Shown here: one piece after another, positions 1 through 7,076 of the stretch
Position numbering within the stretch: position 1 is the first letter of the stretch
Layout: every line of letters starts with the position of its first letter
NCBI GenBank assembly: GCA_016185725.1
Contig: JACPNA010000001.1
Coordinates: 1 to 37,752, forward strand
Length of the DNA stretch: 37,752 nucleotides
Direction: 5' to 3'
Origin: Candidatus Woesearchaeota archaeon
GTDB taxonomy: Archaea; Nanobdellota; Nanobdellia; Woesearchaeales; GW2011-AR9
Notes under the pieces: model-generated
Seen by the model: only the letters and a program-made list of their open reading frames with translations
The model's database searches: none
Told to the model about the DNA's origin: nothing
Program-made: the position numbers and the translations under genes

Positions 1-115
1 ATTGAGTAAATAGCTTGTTTGAAAATTTTGATTTGTAAAGTATTAAACCGGCTTCGCCAAACAATTCGTAACAAAAATCCGCAACTTTTTTATATTTAGA
101 AGTTATTATTTCCAT
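1..115 (-). CDS. Probable transposase, N-terminal fragment cut by window edge
   Basis: The first 38 codons of a minus-strand gene begin at an ATG at 115, and the gene continues off the left edge. A clear Shine-Dalgarno (GAGGTG, about 8 nt before the ATG) sets the start. The peptide begins MEIITSKYKKVADFCYELFG and runs on through a basic YKSKFSNKLFTQ stretch. From memory this resembles the start of archaeal IS4/IS5-like DDE transposases, in which a basic helix precedes a 'TQ/TNHQLL' segment, but too little is visible to prove it. An AT-rich TATA-like stretch lies near 133-147. Other transposase remnants nearby make a mobile-element origin reasonable. The family assignment is tentative. Confidence 0.45.
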   Translation of the reverse strand, partial: MEIITSKYKKVADFCYELFGEAGLILYKSKFSNKLFTQ

Positions 116-350
116 CTGTAGTTCACCTCGTCGTTAAAATATTTTTGGTTAAACGTTTATCGACGTGGACTTCTTTATATTTTTTATGAATTTAGAAGGA
201 GGGTTTCATATTAGCCGGTAATCTTTAGCCTGAAATATTCTTTTTCAAAAAAAGAACTAAAAACAACGGAAATCCCCCACTCTTCTTTTTTCAAAAAAAA
301 GCAAAAAACGGCGGCGGAAACCCCCATAAGAAACAATAGACACGACGACT

Positions 351-389
351 TTGATTTTTTGCCTTCGGCATCGTTGCACTAAAAATCAA
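351..389. repeat. Inverted repeat with 9-bp perfect arms
   Basis: TTGATTTTT (351-359) pairs perfectly with AAAAATCAA (381-389), and the loop contains a small GCC-TTC-GGC hairpin. It may be part of an insertion-sequence end or a terminator. Its function is not known. Confidence 0.5.
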
Positions 390-463
390 TCCCTCCAAAT
401 ATTCGGGAGAATAGAACAGGGCCCGATGTTAGTTTCAATTTGAGGTTCGGGCTAAACAATAGT

Positions 464-480
464 CAAAATCTTCGATTTTG
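464..480 (-). terminator. Hairpin downstream of the 508-1177 gene
   Basis: CAAAATC (464-470) and GATTTTG (474-480) form a 7-bp stem with a 3-nt loop, 28 nt beyond the stop codon of the minus-strand gene ending at 508. This is a plausible 3'-end structure. Archaeal terminators are usually T-tracts rather than hairpins, so the role is inferred. Confidence 0.35.
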
Positions 481-507
481 AAGAAATAATAAAAAGAGGT
501 TGGCGTC

Positions 508-1177
508 TTATTTCAGTTTACGAACAAGTTCCGGATATCCGTTAGGTGACGCAATTTCATATCCGGGCAAAAAATTTTTTATCAGAAATATGCTGTCTTT
601 TTGTCTTAGCAAACGTACTCTTTGTATGAGAGGCACATCTCGTTTTGCTACTTCTCTCATCACTTCCTTATCGCTCATCCTTTGAGAGAGGCTATCAATT
701 AAAGCTACCATACTTTTTTTCCATTCTGGACTTCTATCAAACATTCCAAATTGTAGTTCGCTTGACACATAAAGAGTTACATGGCGGTTATTTGGTGAAG
801 ATGGCTGATTCCAACGCTCTATTTCGGTATGAAAATTATTGGCTCCAGCAATATAACTGCACCATCCGGCATTTTCTGTTGTTAGCCAAACATCTAAAAG
901 TGCTTCAGTAATAACTGCATCTGAACGGAAGGGATACTGATAATCGCCGGTATTTCTTTTATGATCTATTTCATTTCTTTTAAAAATTTTTGCCGTATAT
1001 AATCCTGGTACTGATACCAGTTCTGGAATATCCTTGCCAAAATAATCTTGTAGTGTAGATTCTAAATTCCGAATTCCTTTTGGATCTAAATCTTTAAAAC
1101 CGATAACCAAACTAAAAAAGATCGGAGTAATATAACGCACCAATATCCCCCATTAATTTTTTTCCGACGTCTTGCAT
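508..1177 (-). pseudogene. Unknown protein gene, probably frameshifted near its 5' end
   Basis: The main reading frame (508-1140 from a GTG) encodes about 210 aa of a soluble-looking protein I do not recognise; it has Trp- and Asn-rich stretches around WCSYIAGANNFHTEIERW. A TATA box at 1196-1206 lies 24 nt before an ATG at 1177, the usual leaderless spacing. That ATG opens a different frame (MQDVGKKLMGDIGALYYSDLF) which hits TAG at 1112-1114, immediately at a run of six A on the plus strand (1114-1119). Removing one base from that run joins the two frames smoothly as ...YSDLFSLVIGFKDLDPKG. I therefore read it as a 1-nt frameshift. The alternative is that translation really starts at the GTG at 1140, which has GGGGGAT just upstream, and the gene is intact. 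Confidence 0.55.
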
Positions 1178-1195
1178 ATTTATTCACTTGTATAT

Positions 1196-1206
1196 GGTAT
1201 AAATAG
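1196..1206 (-). promoter_or_regulatory. TATA box of the 508-1177 gene
   Basis: Minus-strand CTATTTATACC, centred about 24 nt upstream of the ATG at 1177. This fits a leaderless archaeal transcript. A second A/T box (CTTTAAATA) lies about 15 nt further upstream. Confidence 0.55.
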
Positions 1207-1254
1207 CAAGTATTTAAAGCTTTCGGTCAAGGAACTACTGTAGAGTTACAATCA

Positions 1255-1815
1255 TTATTTTTCCAAGATATCCGCCACTTTGTTAATAAATTTCCTTGCG
1301 TCATCCAACGTCATTTCTGCCAAATGCTTTTCAAAAGATACGCTTCCAGAATAACTTGCTTTTTCTCGCCGTTCCTTTGCTCTTCCAATTTCTTTAATCT
1401 CTTCCTCGCTTAGCTCCAGAATAGCTGAGAGATTCTCAATATCTTTCTTCTCCAATGTTTTTCCTAAACATTCTTTACAGAGAACACAAATCGTGGCTAA
1501 ATGAGTGCCTGCTTTATAGCCCATTTTATAGAGCAACGCCATGGCAGCGTGGTACATGGCATAATAAGCAATGACAATGACCCAATCGTAATATGTTTCT
1601 TCCTCTATTCGTTTATTGATATTCTGTTGATTTTGCACCGTAAAATTGGCAAAGTCGAGATTATGATATGATTTGTCAAGATGAATTTTTGAAAGAGATG
1701 AAGAAGATTCGATTTTACGAACGATATGCTGCCTGATGTATTTCTTAAAATCTCTGTTGAGATTTTTTGTGTTCTCTAACCATACTTGCCACTTCTTTGG
1801 TTTCTCTTCGTTCAT
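1255..1815 (-). CDS. HEPN-domain toxin of an MNT/HEPN pair
   Basis: 186 aa, all alpha, of the HEPN family (COG1895-like). The diagnostic part is YDWVIVIAYYAMYHAAMALLY (about 75-95), the helix with Y-x-A-x-Y-H-A seen in these proteins. A later charged segment AKERREKASYSG occupies the place where RNase-type HEPN proteins carry R-x4-6-H; here the motif reads R...Y, as in the subgroup ending R..ADY/ASY, so ribonuclease activity is uncertain. Its ATG overlaps the stop codon of the upstream nucleotidyltransferase gene (ATGA), implying coupled translation. In such pairs the MNT partner can neutralise HEPN, in known cases by AMPylation. The toxin role is inferred from family and context. Confidence 0.85.
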   Translation of the reverse strand: MNEEKPKKWQVWLENTKNLNRDFKKYIRQHIVRKIESSSSLSKIHLDKSYHNLDFANFTVQNQQNINKRIEEETYYDWVIVIAYYAMYHAAMALLYKMGYKAGTHLATICVLCKECLGKTLEKKDIENLSAILELSEEEIKEIGRAKERREKASYSGSVSFEKHLAEMTLDDARKFINKVADILEK

Positions 1816-2414
1816 ACTAACACCACCCTGAAAAATAATTCTGCTCCACTTATTAAAATATGGTCAGTTATCACCTGTTTTGCTAAATCATTTTTTTTCT
1901 TAAATTCCTCTAAAGTCATAAAATAGGGACTTATTTTTAAGCCTGTTCGTCCATTTATTAAATCCATAATGTCTTCTATTTTCTTTATATCATCTTGAGC
2001 AACATGCTCTTTGAGCAAGAGAAGATCGATATCAGACGTTTTTGTGGCATAACCTTTCACTACAGAACCAAAGACAAGCATAATGGAGTAATCTGCATAC
2101 TTCTCTTTGAGCATATCTAAAGCCCTTGCGAGAGTCTTATTTTTTGGGAGAAAAAGCAATGAGCGGTTATATTCAACCAAACCAAGCGTACTATACACCA
2201 AAGAAGTTTTTTTAAGTGAATAATATTTCACATTGGCTTCTGCACTTATCTCTAATATTCCCTGCTTAACTAACTTTCTCAACACCCTTAAAGTCCTTGG
2301 ACGAGTCAACTTGGTAACTTTAATTAATTCAGCAAAATAATGCCTCTTCAAATCTAGAAAAACATCTAGAATCTTTATTTCTGTCAAGCTCAATAGGGTA
2401 TGATTAACGTACAT
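1812..2414 (-). CDS. Winged-helix plus MNT nucleotidyltransferase, HEPN antitoxin
   Basis: 200 aa from the ATG at 2414. Residues ~8-70 form a winged-helix DNA-binding domain (LTEIKILDVFL, then a LTRPRTLRVLRKLVKQGIL recognition helix and wing). Residues ~100-195 are a minimal nucleotidyltransferase with the classical G116-S117-x-x-x-G...S127-D128-x-D130 motif, which places the metal-binding aspartates. The protein probably both represses its own promoter and modifies or neutralises the HEPN partner. The start was chosen because the TATA box at 2436-2446 sits 25-30 nt upstream; a longer frame to 2465 would have to begin upstream of that TATA box. It is the first gene of a two-gene operon. Confidence 0.82.
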   Translation of the reverse strand: MYVNHTLLSLTEIKILDVFLDLKRHYFAELIKVTKLTRPRTLRVLRKLVKQGILEISAEANVKYYSLKKTSLVYSTLGLVEYNRSLLFLPKNKTLARALDMLKEKYADYSIMLVFGSVVKGYATKTSDIDLLLLKEHVAQDDIKKIEDIMDLINGRTGLKISPYFMTLEEFKKKNDLAKQVITDHILISGAELFFRVVLV

Positions 2415-2446
2415 ATCGGTACAAATAACGTACATATATTTAAAGC
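2405..2446 (-). promoter_or_regulatory. MNT/HEPN promoter with duplicated 12-bp motif
   Basis: A TATA box (minus-strand CTTTAAATATA, 2436-2446) is followed by two exact copies of ATATGTACGTTA on the minus strand (2426-2437 and 2405-2416), whose starts are 21 bp apart, i.e. two helical turns. A further GTAC lies between them. The second copy includes the start codon. This is a good candidate operator for the winged-helix domain of the MNT protein. Confidence 0.6.
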
Positions 2447-2630
2447 TTACGATTTTGAACACCAAAGCCCCCTAAATATACGAGGAAAGCCCAGCTATCA
2501 ATTCATTTCAGAAAACTCCGGCAGCCCCTACCTTCTCGGCGCTGAAAAAACTCTTTCGCTGCGGCTCAAGCCCCGCTGTGCTCTCCCTTCGCTCCCTCGC
2601 TATTTGATAACGAAATGTTACTCTCGGTCG
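2447..2630. other. Intergenic, GC-richer segment without a recognised gene
   Basis: This segment lies between the MNT promoter and the decayed transposase and is visibly richer in G+C than its surroundings (for example around 2520-2600). No RNA gene or protein domain was recognised. It is probably foreign DNA left with the transposase remnant. Confidence 0.4.
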
Positions 2631-3062
2631 CTACGATCGGGTCGGCAAACAGGGGTCATCATTATAATAACTCAATATCTTCCTACCATTTTTCCGAGTG
2701 TACCGGAACTTCAAGTAAAATCTATATTTCCCGACGATTAATTCCTCTCTCTGAGCATCATACTCCTACTTATCATGGTTCAAGCTCTGTTCTTTACCAT
2801 CAAACTCCTGCGCCTGTGCTCGTGAGGGCACGTACAAATCTATCTTCTCATCCTCTGCAAATTTAATGTTCCCCGCGTCACTATACCCACAGTCAACTCC
2901 CACTTTGGTGTCCTTTTTCAGTTTGATATTTTCTTTAACATTCTTCATCTGCGGGATAAACTGATGAACATCATGCTTGTCCTGACAGACATCATTGGCA
3001 ATAATTATTTGATTCCTGTCGACAGAAAGCTGAGCATTGTAGCTTATATGAATTTTAGGTGT
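2631..3062 (-). pseudogene. Decayed DDE transposase (IS1182-like), internal fragment
   Basis: The frame from 3062 down reads ...HISYNAQLSVDRNQIIIAND, then a VHQFIPQ segment and VGVDCGYSDAGNIKFAEDE...IDLYVPS, the typical central region of IS1182-type transposases (S-YNAQ; D-GY-S/N-E; ID-Y-P). It meets an in-frame TAG at 2766-2768 and then continues in the same frame with EYDAQREELIVGKYRFYLKF and a YTRKNGRKILSYY stretch, which matches the following Cys-rich region of the family (its cysteines are mostly lost), until TAG at 2631-2633. The N-terminus is missing: a stop codon precedes 3062, nine bases from the ATPase stop codon. Inactive relic. Confidence 0.75.
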
Positions 3063-3070
3063 TTAACTTT

Positions 3071-5194
3071 CTACATTTTTTTCTTCCGTAGGAGCAAGGC
3101 ATTGACTGCTACGATAACAGTACTTGCTGACATGAATACTGCAGCTAATGCAGGTTGTAGGATAATTCCTTTAGATGTAAGCACACCGGCTGCTAACGGC
3201 AAGGCGATTATATTATACCCAGTTGCCCAAAAAAGGTTCTGAATCATTTTTGAATAAGTCATTTGTGATAAATGAATTATCTTGGGAATATCTCTCGGGT
3301 CGTTGCGAACTAATATTATCCCTGCTGATTCAATTGCGACGTTTGTTCCAGCTCCAATAGCAATCCCTAAATCAGCCTGCATCAGTGCTGGTGCATCGTT
3401 TACTCCATCGCCAACCATGGCAACCTTCCGTCCTTTCTGCTGTAGAATCTGTACCTTTTCTGATTTTTTTTCAGGCAATACTCGTGCGAAATATTCGTCC
3501 ATGCTTAATTCTTTTGCGACCCATGAGGCCACATCTTCTGAATCACCAGTCACCATTGCAACTTTTATACCGCATTCCTGTAATAATTTCACCGCCTCTC
3601 GTGACTCCTCTCGGATAACATCAGCAAGTGCCACTGCACCAGCAAGATTTTTCCCAGAAATTACATAAACGACTGTCTTTCCTTGTGCTGAAAGCATATG
3701 GACTTTTCGTGTAAAAGCCTCTGCCGGCCTTATGATTATATCCTTAAGCAAAGTTTCGCTTCCAATCTTTATCACTGCTTTGCCAATAGTTGCTTGCACA
3801 CCTTTTCCGGGAATACGTTTAAAACCGGTTACCTTTTTGAGCGTGATATTTTTCTTTTCTGCATCTTGAACTATTGCTTTTGCGATGGAATGTTCTGAAT
3901 GTTTATTTACAGATGCCGCAAGTAGAAGCACTTCACTTTCTTTCCATTTCTGTGTTGTCACAATCGTATCTATTCCAAATTCTCCTTTTGTGAGCGTTCC
4001 TGTCTTGTCAAAAAGGACCGTGTCAATCGTACGAGCTGCTTCCAATGCTAAACGTTGCTTCACGAGGAAACCGTTATTTGCAGCCATACGAGTAGAAATG
4101 GAAGCAACGAGAGGGACTGCCAAGCCTAGTGCATGTGGGCAGGCAATGACTAGTACTGCCACTAGCCTCGTGAGTGCAAATGCAGTACCTTTACCTAATA
4201 ATAGCCAAGTTAGCAGTGTCATACCTCCTGTAAGAACTGCAATAATTGTCAAGAGAAATGCTGCCTTATCCGAAAGGATTTGTAACCGTGACTTTGATGC
4301 TTGTGCTTCAGCTACTAAGCGCATCACGCCAGCCAAAAATGTTTTTTCACCAATCTTTGTTACTTTCACAGTGAGGCTTCCATCGATATTGATGGTTCCT
4401 GCAATTACTTCATCTCCTTTTTTCTTCTTGATCAGTTTTGATTCTCCTGTAACTATTGATTCATTGACTTCGGAGTAGCCTTCTGCAACTATTCCATCAG
4501 CAGGAATTTTAGCGCCTGGCTTTACTAAAACAAGATCATCCTCTTGTAATTTATTTAGTGATATGGTCACGATTTTTTTCCCGCTTAATACTTCTGCAGT
4601 ATCTGGCAACAGCTTGGCGAGCTCCTGCAAAGCTCCCTGCGCGCCGCGCACTGCTTTCATTTCAAGCCAATGACCCAAGAGCATTACTGCAATTAATGTT
4701 GCCAGTTCCCAAAATAATCCTGTAACTTTTGCAAAGATGGTGTAAACACTAAAGAGATAGGCGGCACTAATCGCCATACTGATGAGTGTCATCATTCCGG
4801 GAAGCTTTGCCCGTAGTTCACGATAAGCACCAAGAATGAACACTCCGCCACCGTAGAAAAAAATGATAGAACCCAGAAGCAAGATAACATAGTCAACACC
4901 GGGGAATTGAGGCGCTTCCCATCTTAAAACTAGCTCAGCAAGCTCAGAATAAAGAATGATTGGTACGGTAAGAATAGCAACAACAATAAATCGGTAGAGA
5001 AACATCTCGGGGGAATGGCCTTTATGTTTTTCTAAAGTTTTGTGTTCTTGGTGGTCTGTATAAGAAGCTTGTTTTTTCTTTTCAGCTACTAGTCTCATTC
5101 CACACTTGGAACATATTCCTTTCTGCTCCAGTTGGACTTCAGGATGCATCGGGCAAGTGTAAATCACTTTCTCTTTATGTTTTGGGTGGTTCAT
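3071..5194 (-). CDS. copB: Copper/heavy-metal P1B-type ATPase, CPH class (CopB-like)
   Basis: 707 aa. The N-terminus carries a small heavy-metal-binding motif, YTCPMHPEV (C14) followed by C28-x2-C31-G-M. About eight membrane helices follow. The transmembrane metal site is CPH (C352-P353-H354), characteristic of the P1B-3 (CopB) group associated with Cu2+/Cu+ export. Other hallmarks are TGES, the phosphorylation site D396-KTGT, GDGVNDAPAL, and the last-helix MSASTVIVAVNALLL. The usual SEHP of the nucleotide domain reads SEHS here. The protein would pump copper, or possibly silver, out across the cytoplasmic membrane. It starts 4 nt after the stop codon of the small membrane protein at 5199-5369, so the two are co-transcribed. 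The substrate is inferred from motifs. Confidence 0.9.
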   Translation of the reverse strand: MNHPKHKEKVIYTCPMHPEVQLEQKGICSKCGMRLVAEKKKQASYTDHQEHKTLEKHKGHSPEMFLYRFIVVAILTVPIILYSELAELVLRWEAPQFPGVDYVILLLGSIIFFYGGGVFILGAYRELRAKLPGMMTLISMAISAAYLFSVYTIFAKVTGLFWELATLIAVMLLGHWLEMKAVRGAQGALQELAKLLPDTAEVLSGKKIVTISLNKLQEDDLVLVKPGAKIPADGIVAEGYSEVNESIVTGESKLIKKKKGDEVIAGTINIDGSLTVKVTKIGEKTFLAGVMRLVAEAQASKSRLQILSDKAAFLLTIIAVLTGGMTLLTWLLLGKGTAFALTRLVAVLVIACPHALGLAVPLVASISTRMAANNGFLVKQRLALEAARTIDTVLFDKTGTLTKGEFGIDTIVTTQKWKESEVLLLAASVNKHSEHSIAKAIVQDAEKKNITLKKVTGFKRIPGKGVQATIGKAVIKIGSETLLKDIIIRPAEAFTRKVHMLSAQGKTVVYVISGKNLAGAVALADVIREESREAVKLLQECGIKVAMVTGDSEDVASWVAKELSMDEYFARVLPEKKSEKVQILQQKGRKVAMVGDGVNDAPALMQADLGIAIGAGTNVAIESAGIILVRNDPRDIPKIIHLSQMTYSKMIQNLFWATGYNIIALPLAAGVLTSKGIILQPALAAVFMSASTVIVAVNALLLRKKKM

Positions 5195-5198
5195 ATTG

Positions 5199-5369
5199 TT
5201 AGTGATGCCCTCCTTTCGTTATACTTTTGTGTCCCAAATGACAGGCAATCATTACGATGACAAACAGCCAGACATAACTCAGCTTAAAAACAAAGACTGC
5301 AATAATAGCCAAGGCTATTGCGATCCATAAGACAAGGCTTTGCCAATTCGTTTTCTGACTATACCTCAT
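5199..5369 (-). CDS. Small His-rich membrane protein (DUF2933-like)
   Basis: 56 aa from the ATG at 5369. One or two membrane spans (about 13-45) are followed by a tail reading ACHLGHKSITKGGHH, rich in histidine. Small proteins of this type (DUF2933) commonly accompany copper ATPase genes in bacteria; a metal-handling accessory role is inferred. The ATG is preferred over the GTG four codons upstream because the TATA box at 5384-5394 places the transcript start almost on it. First gene of the operon with the ATPase. Confidence 0.65.
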   Translation of the reverse strand: MRYSQKTNWQSLVLWIAIALAIIAVFVFKLSYVWLFVIVMIACHLGHKSITKGGHH

Positions 5370-5383
5370 TTTCAAACGCACTC

Positions 5384-5394
5384 TAGTATATAGT
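5384..5394 (-). promoter_or_regulatory. TATA box of the ATPase operon
   Basis: Minus-strand CTATATACTAG, centred about 20-22 nt before the ATG at 5369. It predicts a leaderless or very short-leader transcript for the 5369-3071 operon. Confidence 0.5.
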
Positions 5395-5448
5395 TCATAT
5401 CCTTCCTCTCTTTTTGCAGTGATCTACACATTTATTATATAACCACCC

Positions 5449-5697
5449 CTACAGTGCTCCTGATATATAAAAGAATAGTATTACCAAAATAAGCCCTAGA
5501 AAAAAGGTCCCTAAACTCATTTCTGGAATTACAAATACGCGCGAAAGATCAAGTCCACGGAACCAATATTTAAAGAATTTTATGGTCTGAACAGGCCAGA
5601 ACCCTACAAAGAAAGCACAGATAGAATAAATAATACTTACCGTTATACTTAAGACTAAACCTGTTGGATGTACATAGTGCAGAGTTGTTTTTTCCAT
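5449..5697 (-). CDS. Two-helix membrane protein (DUF5676-like)
   Basis: 82 aa from the ATG at 5697. Two hydrophobic segments (about 15-37 and 60-80) flank a linker with FKYWFRGLDLS. The pattern 'LS.T.SIIYS.C.....F...T..FF.Y.F.G.DLS' followed by a C-terminal helix resembles DUF5676 membrane proteins, often found beside copper ATPases. The start was chosen because GGTGAT at 5704-5709 gives proper spacing to this ATG and is too close to the ATG at 5703; an upstream ATG at 5748 gives a longer, less likely product. It lies between the YHS gene and the ATPase operon, all on the minus strand. Biochemical function unknown. Confidence 0.6.
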   Translation of the reverse strand: MEKTTLHYVHPTGLVLSITVSIIYSICAFFVGFWPVQTIKFFKYWFRGLDLSRVFVIPEMSLGTFFLGLILVILFFYISGAL

Positions 5698-5767
5698 TTT
5701 CATATCACCCTTTTTAATCTTATTCTTGTTATCATCTAAAAAATTCATATCTGATTATTCGCTCCTT

Positions 5768-6058
5768 TTAGTATAACACCTCACCAAAACGCTTCTTTTG
5801 AAATTTTTCTTTACATTTTTCTGAATCAAAACAGTACAATGCCCCTTTATGCTTTATCTTCCATATAGTTTTAGTTAAATTACATTGTTTCATGCATTCT
5901 GCACAATGGTCTGGATAGGGATGAGATTTTTGAATAAAATCTTCTTTACACTTCTTGCTGCAAAAGTAGAATTTTTCTTTGTTTTGTACTACAACTAAAT
6001 TCTCTTTGTCCGCTTTTTTCTCATCAACTTTCATACCACAACAAGAATCAATCTCCAT
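5768..6058 (-). CDS. YHS/TRASH-type metal-binding protein with two Cys modules
   Basis: 96 aa. Module 1 has SCCGMKVD and, after a short beta segment, FYFCSKKCKEDF, the treble-clef YHS/TRASH arrangement known to bind copper or other soft metals. Module 2 repeats the scheme in reduced form: CAECMKQC ... LYCFDSEKCKEKF. It is soluble, so it may act as a copper chaperone or sensor feeding the ATPase. The ATG at 6058 was chosen over an in-frame TTG at 6085 because GGTGAT lies at proper spacing just upstream. It heads the metal island and reads in the same direction as the membrane proteins and ATPase. Confidence 0.75.
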   Translation of the reverse strand: MEIDSCCGMKVDEKKADKENLVVVQNKEKFYFCSKKCKEDFIQKSHPYPDHCAECMKQCNLTKTIWKIKHKGALYCFDSEKCKEKFQKKRFGEVLY

Positions 6059-6137
6059 TTTTATCACCTTTTTTTTCTTAGACAATTCAATCTTTCCACT
6101 ATCTTTAATGTTAAGATTAATATCTAATTCTCCTTTT

Positions 6138-6157
6138 TCTAATTTAGAGAAATTAGA
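6138..6157. repeat. Perfect hairpin upstream of the metal island
   Basis: TCTAATTT (6138-6145) and AAATTAGA (6150-6157) form an 8-bp stem with a 4-nt loop, followed by TTTT on the plus strand. It lies in the 249-nt gap between the PAC2 gene (6308) and the YHS gene (6058), about 80 nt before the latter. It could be an operator for a metal-dependent repressor or a transcript end. The rest of the gap shows no gene. Confidence 0.4.
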
Positions 6158-6307
6158 TTTTCCGATTAGTCAATGTCAGCTGGATTTTATTGCATCTATC
6201 ATAAAATTTCTCGCCATCACCCCTAAATTTAGCTATGAATCTTCAAATCAAACCCTAATCCCCCCAACGACACACCTCTATACGATCAAAATGTAATCCC
6301 CGCCGAA

Positions 6308-7015
6308 CTAACCCACATATCCTAACCCCTTATCTTCTTGGATTTCTTCTGCCTGTTTGCTCTTTTCCAAAATACCCTTTAATTTCTCCTCAAATACAAT
6401 CGCCTGTTTCAACAATGGTTTAGGATCTATTTCTAACCCTACATACGCATCTAACGCTCTGATGATTTCTGCCGCCGCCTTGCTATCCGGCAAATTACTC
6501 TTCGCTTCTGCAAATAAAGCCACTATTGGAACCAATGTCTGCTTCGCCATCAATGCTCCGGTAACCCCTACAATAATACCTTCCATTAACGGATTAGCTA
6601 TCCCCTTCAATTTTTTCTCAATTGAACTATTACCCGAAGAAAAATAAAATATTCTTGATTGATCAGGATTAGGTGAACCAACACCTTCTAAAGAAATAAT
6701 TTCTTTCGCTTGCAATTCCTTGGCCAAATCTAATATTACATCAGCTAGCTTCCACCCTAAATTTTTTCCAATATTAATCGCATGCACTAACACTAAATTA
6801 TACTGCTTATTATAATGCAAAGAAATTGGCTCGATAACCTTGCTTTGATGTATCGCTACCATTGCTGGAATCTCATCAATCTCAATAATCCCGATTTTTT
6901 CTGTCTCTAAATGATCCATCAAGAACTCCGTCGCAATTGTACTAATTAATCCAAACCCTGGAAAACCTTCTATAATCGTAACATTTTTTGGCTTTTTAGA
7001 TAAAATTAATTTCAT
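6308..7015 (-). CDS. PAC2-family proteasome assembly chaperone
   Basis: 235 aa. The N-terminal strand-loop VTIIEGFPGFGLISTIATEFL is the family signature (G-F-P-G-G/F-G), and the internal EGVGSPNP and GALMAKQTL segments fit archaeal PAC2/PbaA-like proteins. These assist assembly of the 20S proteasome alpha ring. A helical tail (about 205-230) ends LGYVG, reminiscent of but not identical to the C-terminal hydrophobic-Tyr-X tail that docks into the proteasome. The start at 7015 is set by AGGTGAT 5 nt upstream; an ATG three codons further up lacks a site. It is a single-gene unit on the minus strand. Confidence 0.85.
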   Translation of the reverse strand: MKLILSKKPKNVTIIEGFPGFGLISTIATEFLMDHLETEKIGIIEIDEIPAMVAIHQSKVIEPISLHYNKQYNLVLVHAINIGKNLGWKLADVILDLAKELQAKEIISLEGVGSPNPDQSRIFYFSSGNSSIEKKLKGIANPLMEGIIVGVTGALMAKQTLVPIVALFAEAKSNLPDSKAAAEIIRALDAYVGLEIDPKPLLKQAIVFEEKLKGILEKSKQAEEIQEDKGLGYVG

Positions 7016-7076
7016 AAGTATCACCTTTTTTAGATTAATAGTATTGCTAAATCAATATCATTTTTAAGTCTTTCTA

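Larger units (their letters stand above)
116..507. other. Non-coding stretch with two hairpins and a degenerate tandem repeat
   Basis: No convincing gene is present in these 392 bases. It holds the upstream region of the gene at 1-115 and the 3' flank of the gene ending at 508. Two roughly 45-nt units (about 238-280 and 281-327) each read as a T-run, an A-run, then a purine/GC-rich block ending in CCCCC, and look like an imperfect tandem repeat. Hairpins at 351-389 and 464-480 are listed separately. Confidence 0.6.

Noticed and set aside
500-911. Plus-strand open frames opposite the unknown gene at 508-1177
   Set aside because: Composition and lack of any promoter or ribosome site indicate shadows; the minus frame has better coding character.
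2447-2630. Possible tRNA or structured RNA in the GC-rich gap
   Set aside because: No cloverleaf, T-arm motif (GTTCRA) or CCA-type acceptor pairing could be found; it is more likely residue from a mobile element.
3885-4478. Long open frame (197 codons) on the plus strand opposite the copper ATPase
   Set aside because: It is a shadow of the ATPase gene: the minus strand has all P-type ATPase motifs, while the plus frame has no recognisable domain.
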